Shown here piece after piece: positions 1-7,236 of a DNA stretch of 21,182 nucleotides (position 1 is the first letter of the stretch; every line of letters starts with the position of its first letter). Origin of the DNA: JBHIBC01 sp046758905. Lineage in GTDB: Bacteria > Acidobacteriota > Polarisedimenticolia > Gp22-AA2. Where the stretch lies: the NCBI GenBank assembly GCA_046758905.1, contig JBHIBC010000050.1:1-21182 (forward strand), given 5' to 3'. The notes beneath the pieces were generated by a model. That model was not told where the DNA came from, ran no database searches, and was given only the letters and a program-made list of their open reading frames with translations. Made by a program: the position numbers and the translations under genes.

Positions 1-478
1 GGATGAGCGCGAAGTAAGGTCCCACGTCGGTGGAGAGGTGCAGGTGGCCGCCCGGCTCGAGGACCCTCTCGAGGTGGGGGGCGGTGCGGGGCGAGAAGAA
101 CCGCCTCTTGTGGTGCCGCTTCTTGGGCCAGGGGTCGGGGCAGTAGACGTGCAGGCGCCGCACCGAGGCGTCCGGCACCAGGTCGGCCAGGACGTGCCGG
201 GCGTCGGCGCGGTACAGGCGGAGGTTCGTCAGCCCCTGGCGCTCCGCCCGCTGCTTCGCGATCCGCAGGTGCTTCCGCGACCACTCCAGGCCCAGGAAGT
301 TCACCTCGGGGCGGATGCGCGCCTGCCACAGCAGGAACCGTCCCTTGCCGATCCCGACCTCGATCTCCACCGGGGCGGCCCGGCCGAACATCTCCACGAA
401 GGAGAGCGGCCCATTCACCGCTCCGGGCGGGACCTCGATCTCCCGCGCGCGGCCCGCGCCGTGAGCCGGGCTCGGCAT
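1..478 (-). CDS. trmB: tRNA (guanine-N7-)-methyltransferase TrmB, 3' end cut by window edge
   Basis: TrmB is a cytoplasmic SAM-dependent enzyme that methylates N7 of G46 in the tRNA variable loop. Read on the minus strand, the frame is open from an ATG at 478 to the window edge (159 residues), so the C-terminal part is missing. Visible hallmarks are the SAM-binding stretch VEIEVGIGKGRFL (about residues 37-49), the acidic GLEWSRKH segment, and the family signature PDPWPKKRHHKRR near residue 120, followed by GGHLHLSTDVGPYF. The start is supported by GGAGAGGA ending about 3 nt upstream. The ThyX-like gene ends 41 nt upstream on the same strand with no visible terminator, so the two are probably co-transcribed. 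Family assignment is secure; only completeness is unknown. Confidence 0.95.
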   Translation of the reverse strand, partial: MPSPAHGAGRAREIEVPPGAVNGPLSFVEMFGRAAPVEIEVGIGKGRFLLWQARIRPEVNFLGLEWSRKHLRIAKQRAERQGLTNLRLYRADARHVLADLVPDASVRRLHVYCPDPWPKKRHHKRRFFSPRTAPHLERVLEPGGHLHLSTDVGPYFALI

Positions 479-519
479 CGTCCTCTCCGGGGTCGGGGTC
501 CGCGCGGGCACGGGGCGGC

Positions 520-2133
520 TCAGATGACCCGGCGGTAGTCCTCGAGCCGGTAGGTCCAGACCCGCTCGCCGCAGTAGCGCTTGCCCTCCGGACAGATCGG
601 CGCCATCCCCGCCATCTGCCGAAGGTTGCACGGCGGCAGGAGGTGCCGACCGATCCGGGGACAGGCCCGGCGGATCTGCAGCGCCTCGTCAAGCGAGGCG
701 CGCCAGATCTCCTCCTGGGCGTTGTAGCACAGCCGCATGGCGTGCTTGTGGCGCAGGTCGAGCAGGTTGGCCGACTCGGTGAACCGGATGGAGACCGCGT
801 TCGGCAGGAGGTAGAGGGAGAACTCGTCGGACACGCCGAGACCGCGCAGCCGCGCGATCCCGTCCCAGGCGATCTCCATCGCCTGAGCGTATCGGGCCAT
901 CGCCGCGTCGTCGGTGCGCACGAGGGAGGGGACGACGTAATCCGGGTCCGAGCCGATCTGGGCCTCCAGGATCGGCCGGGAGGCAGGTGTGGTGCGGTGG
1001 CGCTGGTTCTGAGAGTCGCCGGCGTGGCTCATCCGCTTCTTGAAGGTGAAGTGGCAGTGCGCCAGGGCTCGGGACAGCTTGCTCAGCGACGTCAGGTTGA
1101 GGGGCTCGCCGAGGTAGCGGTTGCTGGCCGGGTCGAGGACCAGGTCGATCGCGTCGTCGTCCGCCAGGCGGCCCCGCGGCAGCCCGAGGACCTCGCGGAC
1201 CGCCTGTGCCAGCGTCTCCTCGTTGCGGGCCGGGCAGTCGACCAGCGCCGACACGCGCCCCCCCAGATCCCGGTCGAACTCCTCCCGGAAGGCGCGCCGC
1301 GCCTCCTCCGAGGGCGGGGAGCTCCGCAGGGCCCGGTATTCGAGGGTCTCCTCCGGGGTCAGCGGCTGCTCGAGGATGGCCCCGTAGGCGGGATCGAGCG
1401 ACAGCAGCTGCTCCACCATCCGGCCGACCACGAGCCGCTGCTCCAGCGGCGTGTCGAGCTCGCGGCAGATGCGGTAGTAGCGCAGCAGGGTCAGGCCGCT
1501 CACCGTGTGGTAAAGGTGGGCGAAGGTCGCGATCGGCAGGACGTAGCGGGCCGTCTCCTGGGCCTTCTTGCGCACCTCCCGGGCGTACCGGTCGGGCAGG
1601 TGGCGCCGGGAGGGGTACTTGGCGTAATACGCCTCGGCGGCGGGCCCGTCCAGCAGATCACAGAGGGCCTCGTAGGCGCACTGCTGGCGCTCGATCGTCT
1701 GCTCGTAGACGGCGCGCGCCCGCGCCGGCAGCGGCGGGATCGCGCAGTTTCCGGGCCGCACCGCCACGTACCTCTGGCTCACCTGCTCGGAGTTGTAGAA
1801 CGGGTGGCTGTGCAGGAACGACCAGATGAACTGCCGGCTGACGTTGCTGAGGGCGAACTGGAAGTGGGCGTGCTGGAGCGTGGTGTGGTGTCCCGCCCGG
1901 TAGAGATCGCGGGCCAGGTCGTCGCGCCGCCGGCGCCTCCGCTCCCGCTCCGCGGACGGCGCCATGGGGCCGCCGAGCACCTGCTCGGTGCTCACGATCC
2001 CGCCCGCCGAGTAGCAGGTGCGCGCGGTGGCCACCACGTTGTCGAACGGCCGGCTGAAGGCGTTGGTGATGCTCACCTCCGGAGGCGGGGACAGGAAGCG
2101 CTCCGCGTTTCGTCGGGCGAGGATCTGGGCCAT
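520..2133 (-). CDS. ThyX-like protein of double length (FAD-dependent thymidylate synthase family)
   Basis: ThyX makes dTMP from dUMP using FAD, NADPH and methylene-tetrahydrofolate. It is usually 220-300 residues; this protein has 537. The N-terminal half carries HHTTLQHAHFQFALSNVSRQ (82-101), then FLHSHPFYNSEQVSQRYV (106-123), and ARYVLPIATFAHLYH (195-209), all shaped like ThyX. The C-terminal half carries RHRTTPASRP (378-387) and a ThyX-like end from YLLPNAV (441) through AQEEI (472-476). The canonical signature RHRxxSxNxxSxR is not intact in either half: the N-half keeps SxRY but lacks the arginines, and the C-half keeps RHR but lacks the serine and asparagine. The end holds C491, C502, C514 and C521, possibly a metal site. 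The start at 2133 begins the conserved region. The frame stays open far upstream, but that part is antisense to other genes. dTMP synthase activity is not established. Confidence 0.8.
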   Translation of the reverse strand: MAQILARRNAERFLSPPPEVSITNAFSRPFDNVVATARTCYSAGGIVSTEQVLGGPMAPSAERERRRRRRDDLARDLYRAGHHTTLQHAHFQFALSNVSRQFIWSFLHSHPFYNSEQVSQRYVAVRPGNCAIPPLPARARAVYEQTIERQQCAYEALCDLLDGPAAEAYYAKYPSRRHLPDRYAREVRKKAQETARYVLPIATFAHLYHTVSGLTLLRYYRICRELDTPLEQRLVVGRMVEQLLSLDPAYGAILEQPLTPEETLEYRALRSSPPSEEARRAFREEFDRDLGGRVSALVDCPARNEETLAQAVREVLGLPRGRLADDDAIDLVLDPASNRYLGEPLNLTSLSKLSRALAHCHFTFKKRMSHAGDSQNQRHRTTPASRPILEAQIGSDPDYVVPSLVRTDDAAMARYAQAMEIAWDGIARLRGLGVSDEFSLYLLPNAVSIRFTESANLLDLRHKHAMRLCYNAQEEIWRASLDEALQIRRACPRIGRHLLPPCNLRQMAGMAPICPEGKRYCGERVWTYRLEDYRRVI

Positions 2134-2176
2134 GGTCCGTGTGCCTCGGTCGCGTCCGGGATCGCCGCGCACCGCG

Positions 2177-2182
2177 ATTATA
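2177..2182 (-). promoter_or_regulatory. -10 box for the ThyX-like gene
   Basis: The minus strand reads TATAAT, a perfect sigma-70 -10 hexamer, about 44 nt upstream of the ATG at 2133. No good -35 is present 16-18 nt further upstream (CCCGGC), so the call rests on the -10 alone. It lies in the 144-nt divergent spacer shared with the aminotransferase gene, which has its own TATGAT at 2232-2237 on the plus strand. Confidence 0.45.
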
Positions 2183-2277
2183 CCCCGCGCTCCGCGGGCG
2201 CCGGGACGGCCATCCGGCGGGGCCCGCGGTGTATGATGGCGGGGGTCGCCCGACGCGGGGCCGCGGGGAAGGGAGGC

Positions 2278-3429
2278 GTGACCGCCCAGACGTCGCTCCA
2301 ATGGAAGAACCTGTTCTCGGATTTCGGCGGCCGAGCGTACCTCGACTGCGCGGCGCAGGGGCCGTTTCCGAAGGAGACCGCGGAGGAGGTGCGCCGTGCG
2401 CTGCGGCTCAAGGAGCACCCGGAGGAGATCGAGCCGGGCCTCTTCGAGGACCTGCCGGCGCGGGCGCGCTCCGCCGTGGCGCGGCTGATCGGGTGCAACC
2501 CCGCGAGCATCGCCCTGGGCACGGGCGCGTCGCACGGCCTCAACCTGGCGGCGCGAGGACTCCCTCTGGAGCGGGGCGACGAGGTGCTCCTGGCCCAGGG
2601 GGAGTTCCCCGCCAACGTCTACCCGTGGATGAACCTGGAGCGGGACGGCGTCCGGGTGCGCTTCGTGGCGCCGTCGCGGGGACGGTGCGTCGAGGCCGAG
2701 GAGATGGTCCGCGCCATGGGTCACAGGACCCGCCTCGTCTCGGTCAGCCTGGTCGCCTTCTCCACCGGCTACCGGGTCGATCTGCAGGCGCTGGGGGAGG
2801 CGTGCCGCCGGCGGGGGGCTTTCCTGGTGGTCGACGGCGCGCAGGCGATCGGCGCCATCGACTTCCGAGTCGCGGACTTCCCCATCGACGTCCTCGCGGT
2901 GAGCGGGTACAAGTGGCTGCTCGGTCCGTACGGGAGCGGCTTCACCTACGTCAGTCCCCGGTTGATGGACCGGATCCGGGTGGGGGACGTCAACTGGCAC
3001 GGGATCGAGGGGGCGGGCCAGCTCAACAGGCGCGCGTCCTACCGGCTGCAGTTCCGCGAGGGGGCGCGGCGCTTCGATGCGGCGGAGCCGGCCTCGTTCC
3101 TCAACGTGAGCGCCCTGGCGGCGTCGGTGGAGTTCCTGAGCCGGGTGCGGGTGCCGACGATCGAAGCGCACGTGAGGCGCCTGCTCGATCACGTGCTCCA
3201 GGGCCTCCGGGCGACGCGGCTGCGCGCCGTCTCCGATCTGACGCCGCGCGCCCGATCGACGATCCTCTCGCTCGAGGCGCCGAGCGTCGAGGAGACGCGG
3301 GAGATCTACCGTCGCCTGATCGAGCGCGGGGTCGTGGTCAGCCTTCGCGACAACCTGATCCGGGTCTCGCCCAACATCTACAACTCGGCGGACGACATCG
3401 ACCGGTTCCTGGCGGCGGCCGCCGGCTAG
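2278..3429 (+). CDS. Class V PLP-dependent aminotransferase (cysteine desulfurase-like fold)
   Basis: This is a fold-type I PLP enzyme of the class V group that includes SufS/CsdA desulfurases and isopenicillin N epimerase-like proteins. The order of motifs is typical: YLDCAAQGPFP near the N-terminus, ALGTGASHGLN for phosphate binding, LVVDGAQAIGAIDF for the cofactor aspartate, and the PLP lysine in SGYKWLLGPYG. The end reads LIRVSPNIYNSADDIDRF. The C-terminal cysteine used by SufS-type desulfurases is absent: that stretch reads GVVVSLRDNLIRVSP. Sulfur transfer from cysteine is therefore unlikely, and the substrate is unknown. I prefer GTG 2278, which follows AAGGGAGG closely and leaves a short family-like N-terminus. 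ATG 2233 or 2236 in the same frame is possible, but it overlaps a TATGAT promoter-like box. The gene is divergent from the ThyX-like gene. Confidence 0.85.
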   Translation: MTAQTSLQWKNLFSDFGGRAYLDCAAQGPFPKETAEEVRRALRLKEHPEEIEPGLFEDLPARARSAVARLIGCNPASIALGTGASHGLNLAARGLPLERGDEVLLAQGEFPANVYPWMNLERDGVRVRFVAPSRGRCVEAEEMVRAMGHRTRLVSVSLVAFSTGYRVDLQALGEACRRRGAFLVVDGAQAIGAIDFRVADFPIDVLAVSGYKWLLGPYGSGFTYVSPRLMDRIRVGDVNWHGIEGAGQLNRRASYRLQFREGARRFDAAEPASFLNVSALAASVEFLSRVRVPTIEAHVRRLLDHVLQGLRATRLRAVSDLTPRARSTILSLEAPSVEETREIYRRLIERGVVVSLRDNLIRVSPNIYNSADDIDRFLAAAAG

Positions 3430-3451
3430 GCCGCGGTCCGGGCCGGCCAAA

Positions 3452-3480
3452 TTGACCCCCCGGGAGGGCGTTGCTATAAT
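3452..3480 (+). promoter_or_regulatory. Sigma-70 promoter of the lpd-E1-E2-lipBA operon
   Basis: TTGACC (3452-3457) and TATAAT (3475-3480) are separated by 17 nt, with TG at 3472-3473 giving an extended -10. Transcription should start near 3487, leaving a leader of about 115 nt before lpd. This is one of the two or three best promoter matches in the window and suggests strong basal expression. It lies 22 nt after the aminotransferase stop. Confidence 0.85.
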
Positions 3481-3501
3481 CCGCCGCACTCTCCCGAAGC
3501 C

Positions 3502-3591
3502 CGTCCGACCCCAGCGACCGCCGTCCCGCGCGGCGATACGGCTGCTCGGATCGGACGTTACGGCACGCGGCGGGACGGCCCGCGCGCGGGC
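3502..3591 (+). other. Inverted repeats in the lpd 5' leader
   Basis: The leader contains CGTCCGA (3502-3508) pairing with TCGGACG (3551-3557), and CCGTCCCGC (3521-3529) pairing with GCGGGACGG (3570-3578). The two pairs interleave. A perfect 14-bp palindrome, GCCCGCGCGCGGGC (3578-3591), abuts the ribosome binding site (GGAGGA, 3592-3597). CCGTCCCGCGCG at 3521 could also pair with the palindrome region, with one bulged base. The repeats are seen; whether the leader folds or binds a protein is inference, and high GC makes such pairings easy by chance. Confidence 0.4.
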
Positions 3592-3603
3592 GGAGGACGC
3601 CTC

Positions 3604-5010
3604 ATGTCTCATCCTCGGACGTTCGACGTGACGGTGATCGGCGCCGGGCCGGGCGGCTACGTCGCCGCGATCCGCGCGGCCCAGCTCGGCCTGAAGACGG
3701 CCCTGGTGGAGAAGGCGACCGCCCTCGGGGGAACCTGTCTGCACGCCGGCTGCATCCCGACGAAGGCGCTGTTGCACAGCGCCGAGGTCCTGCAGACCGC
3801 GCGCACCGCGGCGCGGTTCGGGGTCCGTACCGGCGAGGTGAGGCTCGACCTGGCGGGCGCCCACAAGCACAAGAGCGACGTGGTGCGCCGTCTCGCGAAG
3901 GGGATCGATTCCCTGATGCGCAAGGGCGGCGTCAGCGTGTTCCAGGGGCACGGTCGCCTGCGCGGCCGCGGCACGGTGGAGATCGAGGGGGGCCGGGAGG
4001 GCGCGCAGCGGATCGCGACCCGTAACGTCGTCCTGGCCACCGGCTCGTCGGCGAAGATGCTGCCGGGGCTTAAGGCCGACGGATCGAGGGTCCTGACCAG
4101 CACCGAGGCTCTCGGCCTCGAGTTCGTCCCGAAGTCGCTGCTGGTGCTGGGCGCCGGAGCGGTCGGAATGGAGTTCGCCTCGATCTACGCGCACTTCGGC
4201 AGCGCGGTCACCGTGGTGGAGATGCTCCCGCGAGTGCTGCCGGTGGAGGACGAGGAGGTCTCGGCGGAGGTGCACAAGGCTTTCAGGAAGCGCGGCATCG
4301 AGGTGCGCGTCTCGACCAGGGTCCAGGACGTCAAGGTCGCCGACCGCGGCGTCGAGGTCCGGGTGCAGTCCGGGAAAGGGAGTGGGGAGATGCTCCGGAC
4401 CGATGTCGTCCTCGTCGCGGTCGGGCGCCGGCCGCTCACCGAGGGGCTGGGACTGGAGGGCACCCGGGTGCGGATCGAGAACGGCTGCGTGGAGGTGGAC
4501 CGCAGGATGCGCACCGCCGAGCCGTGGATCTACGCGATCGGCGACCTGGTCTCCACGCCGCAGCTCGCGCACCTCGCGTCCCACGAGGGGATGGTGGCGG
4601 TGGAGGCCATCGCGGGCCGCGACCCGAAACCGATCGACTACGACCGCGTCCCGAACTGCACCTACACCGATCCCGAGGTCGCCAGCGTCGGGTTGACCGA
4701 GCAGGCCGCCCGCGCCCGCGGCCACAGGGTGAAGGTGGGGCGATTCCCGTTCGCAGCCAGCAGCAAGGCCGCCATCCTGGGCGCCCAGGCGGGATTCGTC
4801 AAGCTGGTCGCCGACGAGCGCTACGACGAGCTGCTGGGGATCCACGCCGTCGGACCCAGGGTGACCGAGCTCATCTCGGAGGGCGGCATCGCGCTCGGGC
4901 TCGAGTCGACCGTGGAGGAGATCCTCCACGCCATTCACCCGCATCCGACGCTCTCCGAAGCGCTGGGCGAGGCCGCGCTGAACCTGCACGCGCGGGGGAT
5001 CCACCTCTGA
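3604..5010 (+). CDS. lpdA: Dihydrolipoyl dehydrogenase (E3)
   Basis: E3 reoxidises the dihydrolipoyl arm of 2-oxoacid dehydrogenase complexes and passes electrons through FAD to NAD+. The 468 residues match the family length. Motifs in order are the FAD-binding VIGAGPGGYVAA (11-22), the redox disulfide GGTCLHAGCIPTK (C45, C50), the second dinucleotide-binding motif VLGAGAVGMEFASIYA, the FAD motif IYAIGDLV, and the catalytic HPHPTLSEAL with H447 and E452. The disulfide motif reads LHAGC rather than the commoner LNVGC. GGAGGA lies 6 nt before the ATG. It is the first gene of the operon, 22 nt ahead of the first E1 alpha gene, so this E3 probably serves the complex encoded downstream and perhaps also the glycine cleavage system. 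Confidence 0.96.
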   Translation: MSHPRTFDVTVIGAGPGGYVAAIRAAQLGLKTALVEKATALGGTCLHAGCIPTKALLHSAEVLQTARTAARFGVRTGEVRLDLAGAHKHKSDVVRRLAKGIDSLMRKGGVSVFQGHGRLRGRGTVEIEGGREGAQRIATRNVVLATGSSAKMLPGLKADGSRVLTSTEALGLEFVPKSLLVLGAGAVGMEFASIYAHFGSAVTVVEMLPRVLPVEDEEVSAEVHKAFRKRGIEVRVSTRVQDVKVADRGVEVRVQSGKGSGEMLRTDVVLVAVGRRPLTEGLGLEGTRVRIENGCVEVDRRMRTAEPWIYAIGDLVSTPQLAHLASHEGMVAVEAIAGRDPKPIDYDRVPNCTYTDPEVASVGLTEQAARARGHRVKVGRFPFAASSKAAILGAQAGFVKLVADERYDELLGIHAVGPRVTELISEGGIALGLESTVEEILHAIHPHPTLSEALGEAALNLHARGIHL

Positions 5011-5032
5011 GCCGCGGGGGCCCGGGCGCGCC

Positions 5033-6118
5033 ATGAGAAGACCCTCGCCGCGAGCCGCGGGCCGGCGCCCCCCGCCCGCGGGCCGCGCCCGGATGCTGCC
5101 GGAGCCGCGCGGGCCGATGCGCGACCCGGGGCTCGGACGCGACCGGCTCCTCGAGCTGCACCGGTACCTGCGGCTCAACCGGGCGGTGGAGGAGAGGCTC
5201 GCGTCCCTGTGCCGTCAGGGCCGAGTGCCCGGAGGGTTTTTCAGCAGCCGGGGCCAGGAGGCGATCTCCGTGGGCACGGCGTTCGCGCTGCGCCCCGACG
5301 ACCTGCTGGCCCCGATGATCCGGAACATCGGGTCGCTCCTGGTCCGAGGGGTCACGCCGCGGGACCTGTTCCTGCAGTACCTGGCCAGGCGGGAGGGGCC
5401 GACGCGCGGGCGGGACGGGACGCTGCACTTCGGGAACGTCGAGAAGCGGTCGCTCATCGGCCCGATCAGCCATCTGGGCACGCTGATCCCGGTCATGGCG
5501 GGCGCCGGACTGGCGGCCCGGATGCGCGGCGAGACGCGGGCCGCGCTCACCTACATCGGGGACGGCGGCACCTCCACGGGCGACTTCCACGAGGGCCTCA
5601 ACCTCGCCGCGGTCCTCAGGGTGCCGCTCGTCCTGGTGGTGGAGAACAACGGCTACGCCTACTCCACGCCGACCGAGCGCCAGTTCGCCGTCGCCCGGCT
5701 CGCCGACAAGGCTCCGGCGTACGGGGTGGCGGCGGAGAGCGTGGACGGCACCGACGTGCTCGCGGTGTACGCGGCGACGCGCCGCGCCTTGGAGAGGGGG
5801 CGCCGCGGCGCCGGGCCGACGCTGCTGGAATGCCGCGCGTTCCGGATGGGCGGCCACGCCCTGCACGACGACATGCGCTACGTGCCGAAGGACCTGATCG
5901 AGGCCTGGTCGGGCCGCGACCCCGTCGACCGGTTCGAGGCGTTTCTCGTGGAGAGGGATCACGCCTCCCGATCCGAACTGAAGGCGACCGCCGAGTCGGT
6001 CGGCGAGGCGGTCGAGGCGGCGGCGCGCGCGGCGCTCGACAGCCCGCTCCCGTCGCCGGACGAGGGCCTGTCCGGCGTCTACAAGGAGCCCGGCCACGAG
6101 GCGCCCTGGTGGCCGTGA
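5033..6118 (+). CDS. 2-oxoacid dehydrogenase E1 component, alpha subunit (copy 1)
   Basis: E1 alpha binds thiamine diphosphate and, with E1 beta, decarboxylates a 2-oxoacid and acylates the lipoyl arm of E2. The thiamine diphosphate motif runs from GDGGTSTGDFHEGLN (176-190) to ENN (204-206). RGQEAISVG (73-81), SHLGTLIPV (147-155) and the loop FRMGGHALHDDMRYVPK are also family features. The product is 361 residues from ATG 5033, with an Arg/Pro-rich lead of about 35 residues. ATG 5093 or 5117 in frame would remove it, and none of the three has a strong ribosome binding site. A second, clearly homologous E1 alpha follows at once. The phosphate-binding region reads APMIRNIG where copy 2 reads SPSHRDMA, so the copies may differ in substrate or activity. 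The substrate cannot be assigned from sequence. Confidence 0.9.
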   Translation: MRRPSPRAAGRRPPPAGRARMLPEPRGPMRDPGLGRDRLLELHRYLRLNRAVEERLASLCRQGRVPGGFFSSRGQEAISVGTAFALRPDDLLAPMIRNIGSLLVRGVTPRDLFLQYLARREGPTRGRDGTLHFGNVEKRSLIGPISHLGTLIPVMAGAGLAARMRGETRAALTYIGDGGTSTGDFHEGLNLAAVLRVPLVLVVENNGYAYSTPTERQFAVARLADKAPAYGVAAESVDGTDVLAVYAATRRALERGRRGAGPTLLECRAFRMGGHALHDDMRYVPKDLIEAWSGRDPVDRFEAFLVERDHASRSELKATAESVGEAVEAAARAALDSPLPSPDEGLSGVYKEPGHEAPWWP

Positions 6119-7176
6119 GGGCGGGCGGCTTCCGGCGGCGGCCGCGCCCCGGGGCGACCGGCGGTGCGGCCGCCCCCGCGGCGGCTCGGCGGGCGGCTCC
6201 GGACGCCGCATCGATGCTGAAGATGCTCTACTACATGAAGCTGACGAGGGCGCTCGAGGAGCGCGTCGAGCGCAAGCTATACCGCCAGGGGAGGATCGTG
6301 GGCGGCGTCTACGTGGGGCGCGGGCAGGAGGCGATCTCGGTCGGCGCCGGGATGCACGTCCGGCGCACCGGCCACGACGAGATCGACGACGTCGTCTCCC
6401 CGTCGCACCGGGACATGGCGGTCTTCCTCATGCAGGGGGTGAGCGCCGAGAGGATCCTGGCGCAGTACATGGGACGCCGCACCGGCCTGACCCGCGGGCG
6501 CGACGGCAACATGCACATGGGGGACCTGCGGCACCGCCTGGTGGCCTTCGTGTCGCACCTCGGCGACAGCATTCCGGTGGCGGCCGGGTGCGCCCTGACC
6601 TTCAAGATGCGCGGCACGGACCAGATCTCCTTCTGCTTCTTCGGGGAGGGGGCCTCGAGCCGGGGCGATTGGCACGAGGGCGTCAATCTGGCCGCCGTGA
6701 GGGAGCTGCCGGTGGTCTTCATCTGCAACAACAACCAGTACGCCTACTCGACCCACGTCTCCCGCCAGATGGCCGTCGAGCGTCTCGCCGAGCGAGCGCG
6801 GGCGTATGGGATCCCGGGAGAGACCGTCGACGGCAACGATGTCCTGAAGGTCTACGCTGCGGTCGGCCGGGCGGTGGCGCGCGCCCGCCGCGGAGAGGGG
6901 CCGACGATCCTGGAGTTCCTCACCTTCCGGATGACCGGTCATTCGGCGCACGACGACGCCGGCTACGTGCCCCGGCGCCTCTTCGAGGAGTGGGCTCGCA
7001 GGGATCCGATCGAGCGCTTCGAGGCCGAGCTGAGGCGGCGGCGCCTGGTCGATGACGGGGCGACCGCGGAGGTCGAGGCGCGGGTGGTCGCGGAGATCGA
7101 CGACGCGGTCGCCCGGGCCGAGCGACAGCCGTATCCGCACCCGGAGGAGTGCCTGGAGGGGGTCTACGGGGGATGA
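6115..7176 (+). CDS. 2-oxoacid dehydrogenase E1 component, alpha subunit (copy 2)
   Basis: This is a second E1 alpha of the thiamine diphosphate-dependent dehydrogenase family. The cofactor motif runs from GEGASSRGDWHEGVN (177-191) to CNNN (204-207), with glutamate in place of the usual aspartate, as in several branched-chain and acetoin enzymes. GRGQEAISVGAG, TRGRDGNMHMGD, FVSHLGDSIPVAAG and TGHSAHDDAGYVPR are family segments. Much of the chain aligns with copy 1 without large gaps (RGQEAISVG, TRGRDG, EGxNLAAV, YAYST). GTG 6115 overlaps the copy 1 stop as GTGA, which suggests translational coupling and gives 353 residues with an Ala/Pro/Arg-rich lead. GTG 6109 or ATG 6214 are alternatives; 6214 starts right at the conserved domain. 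E1 beta follows 60 nt downstream. Confidence 0.88.
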   Translation: MRAGGFRRRPRPGATGGAAAPAAARRAAPDAASMLKMLYYMKLTRALEERVERKLYRQGRIVGGVYVGRGQEAISVGAGMHVRRTGHDEIDDVVSPSHRDMAVFLMQGVSAERILAQYMGRRTGLTRGRDGNMHMGDLRHRLVAFVSHLGDSIPVAAGCALTFKMRGTDQISFCFFGEGASSRGDWHEGVNLAAVRELPVVFICNNNQYAYSTHVSRQMAVERLAERARAYGIPGETVDGNDVLKVYAAVGRAVARARRGEGPTILEFLTFRMTGHSAHDDAGYVPRRLFEEWARRDPIERFEAELRRRRLVDDGATAEVEARVVAEIDDAVARAERQPYPHPEECLEGVYGG

Positions 7177-7236
7177 TGTGGCCCCCCGCCCGGACGCTTG
7201 CGCGGCCGGGCGGCGCGGCGAGCTGGAGATCACGAC

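Noticed and set aside
2134..5178. Very long minus-strand open frame running on upstream of the ThyX-like start
   Set aside because: It lies antisense to the aminotransferase and lpd genes and reads as low-complexity Arg/His/Asp/Pro-rich sequence, the usual artefact of GC-rich coding DNA. Only the part from 2133 down is a real gene.
5209..7176. Possible fusion of an N-terminal domain to the second E1 alpha
   Set aside because: The upstream open stretch in that frame is the shadow of E1 alpha copy 1. The homologous part starts near 6214, and the GTGA overlap at 6115 explains the junction.
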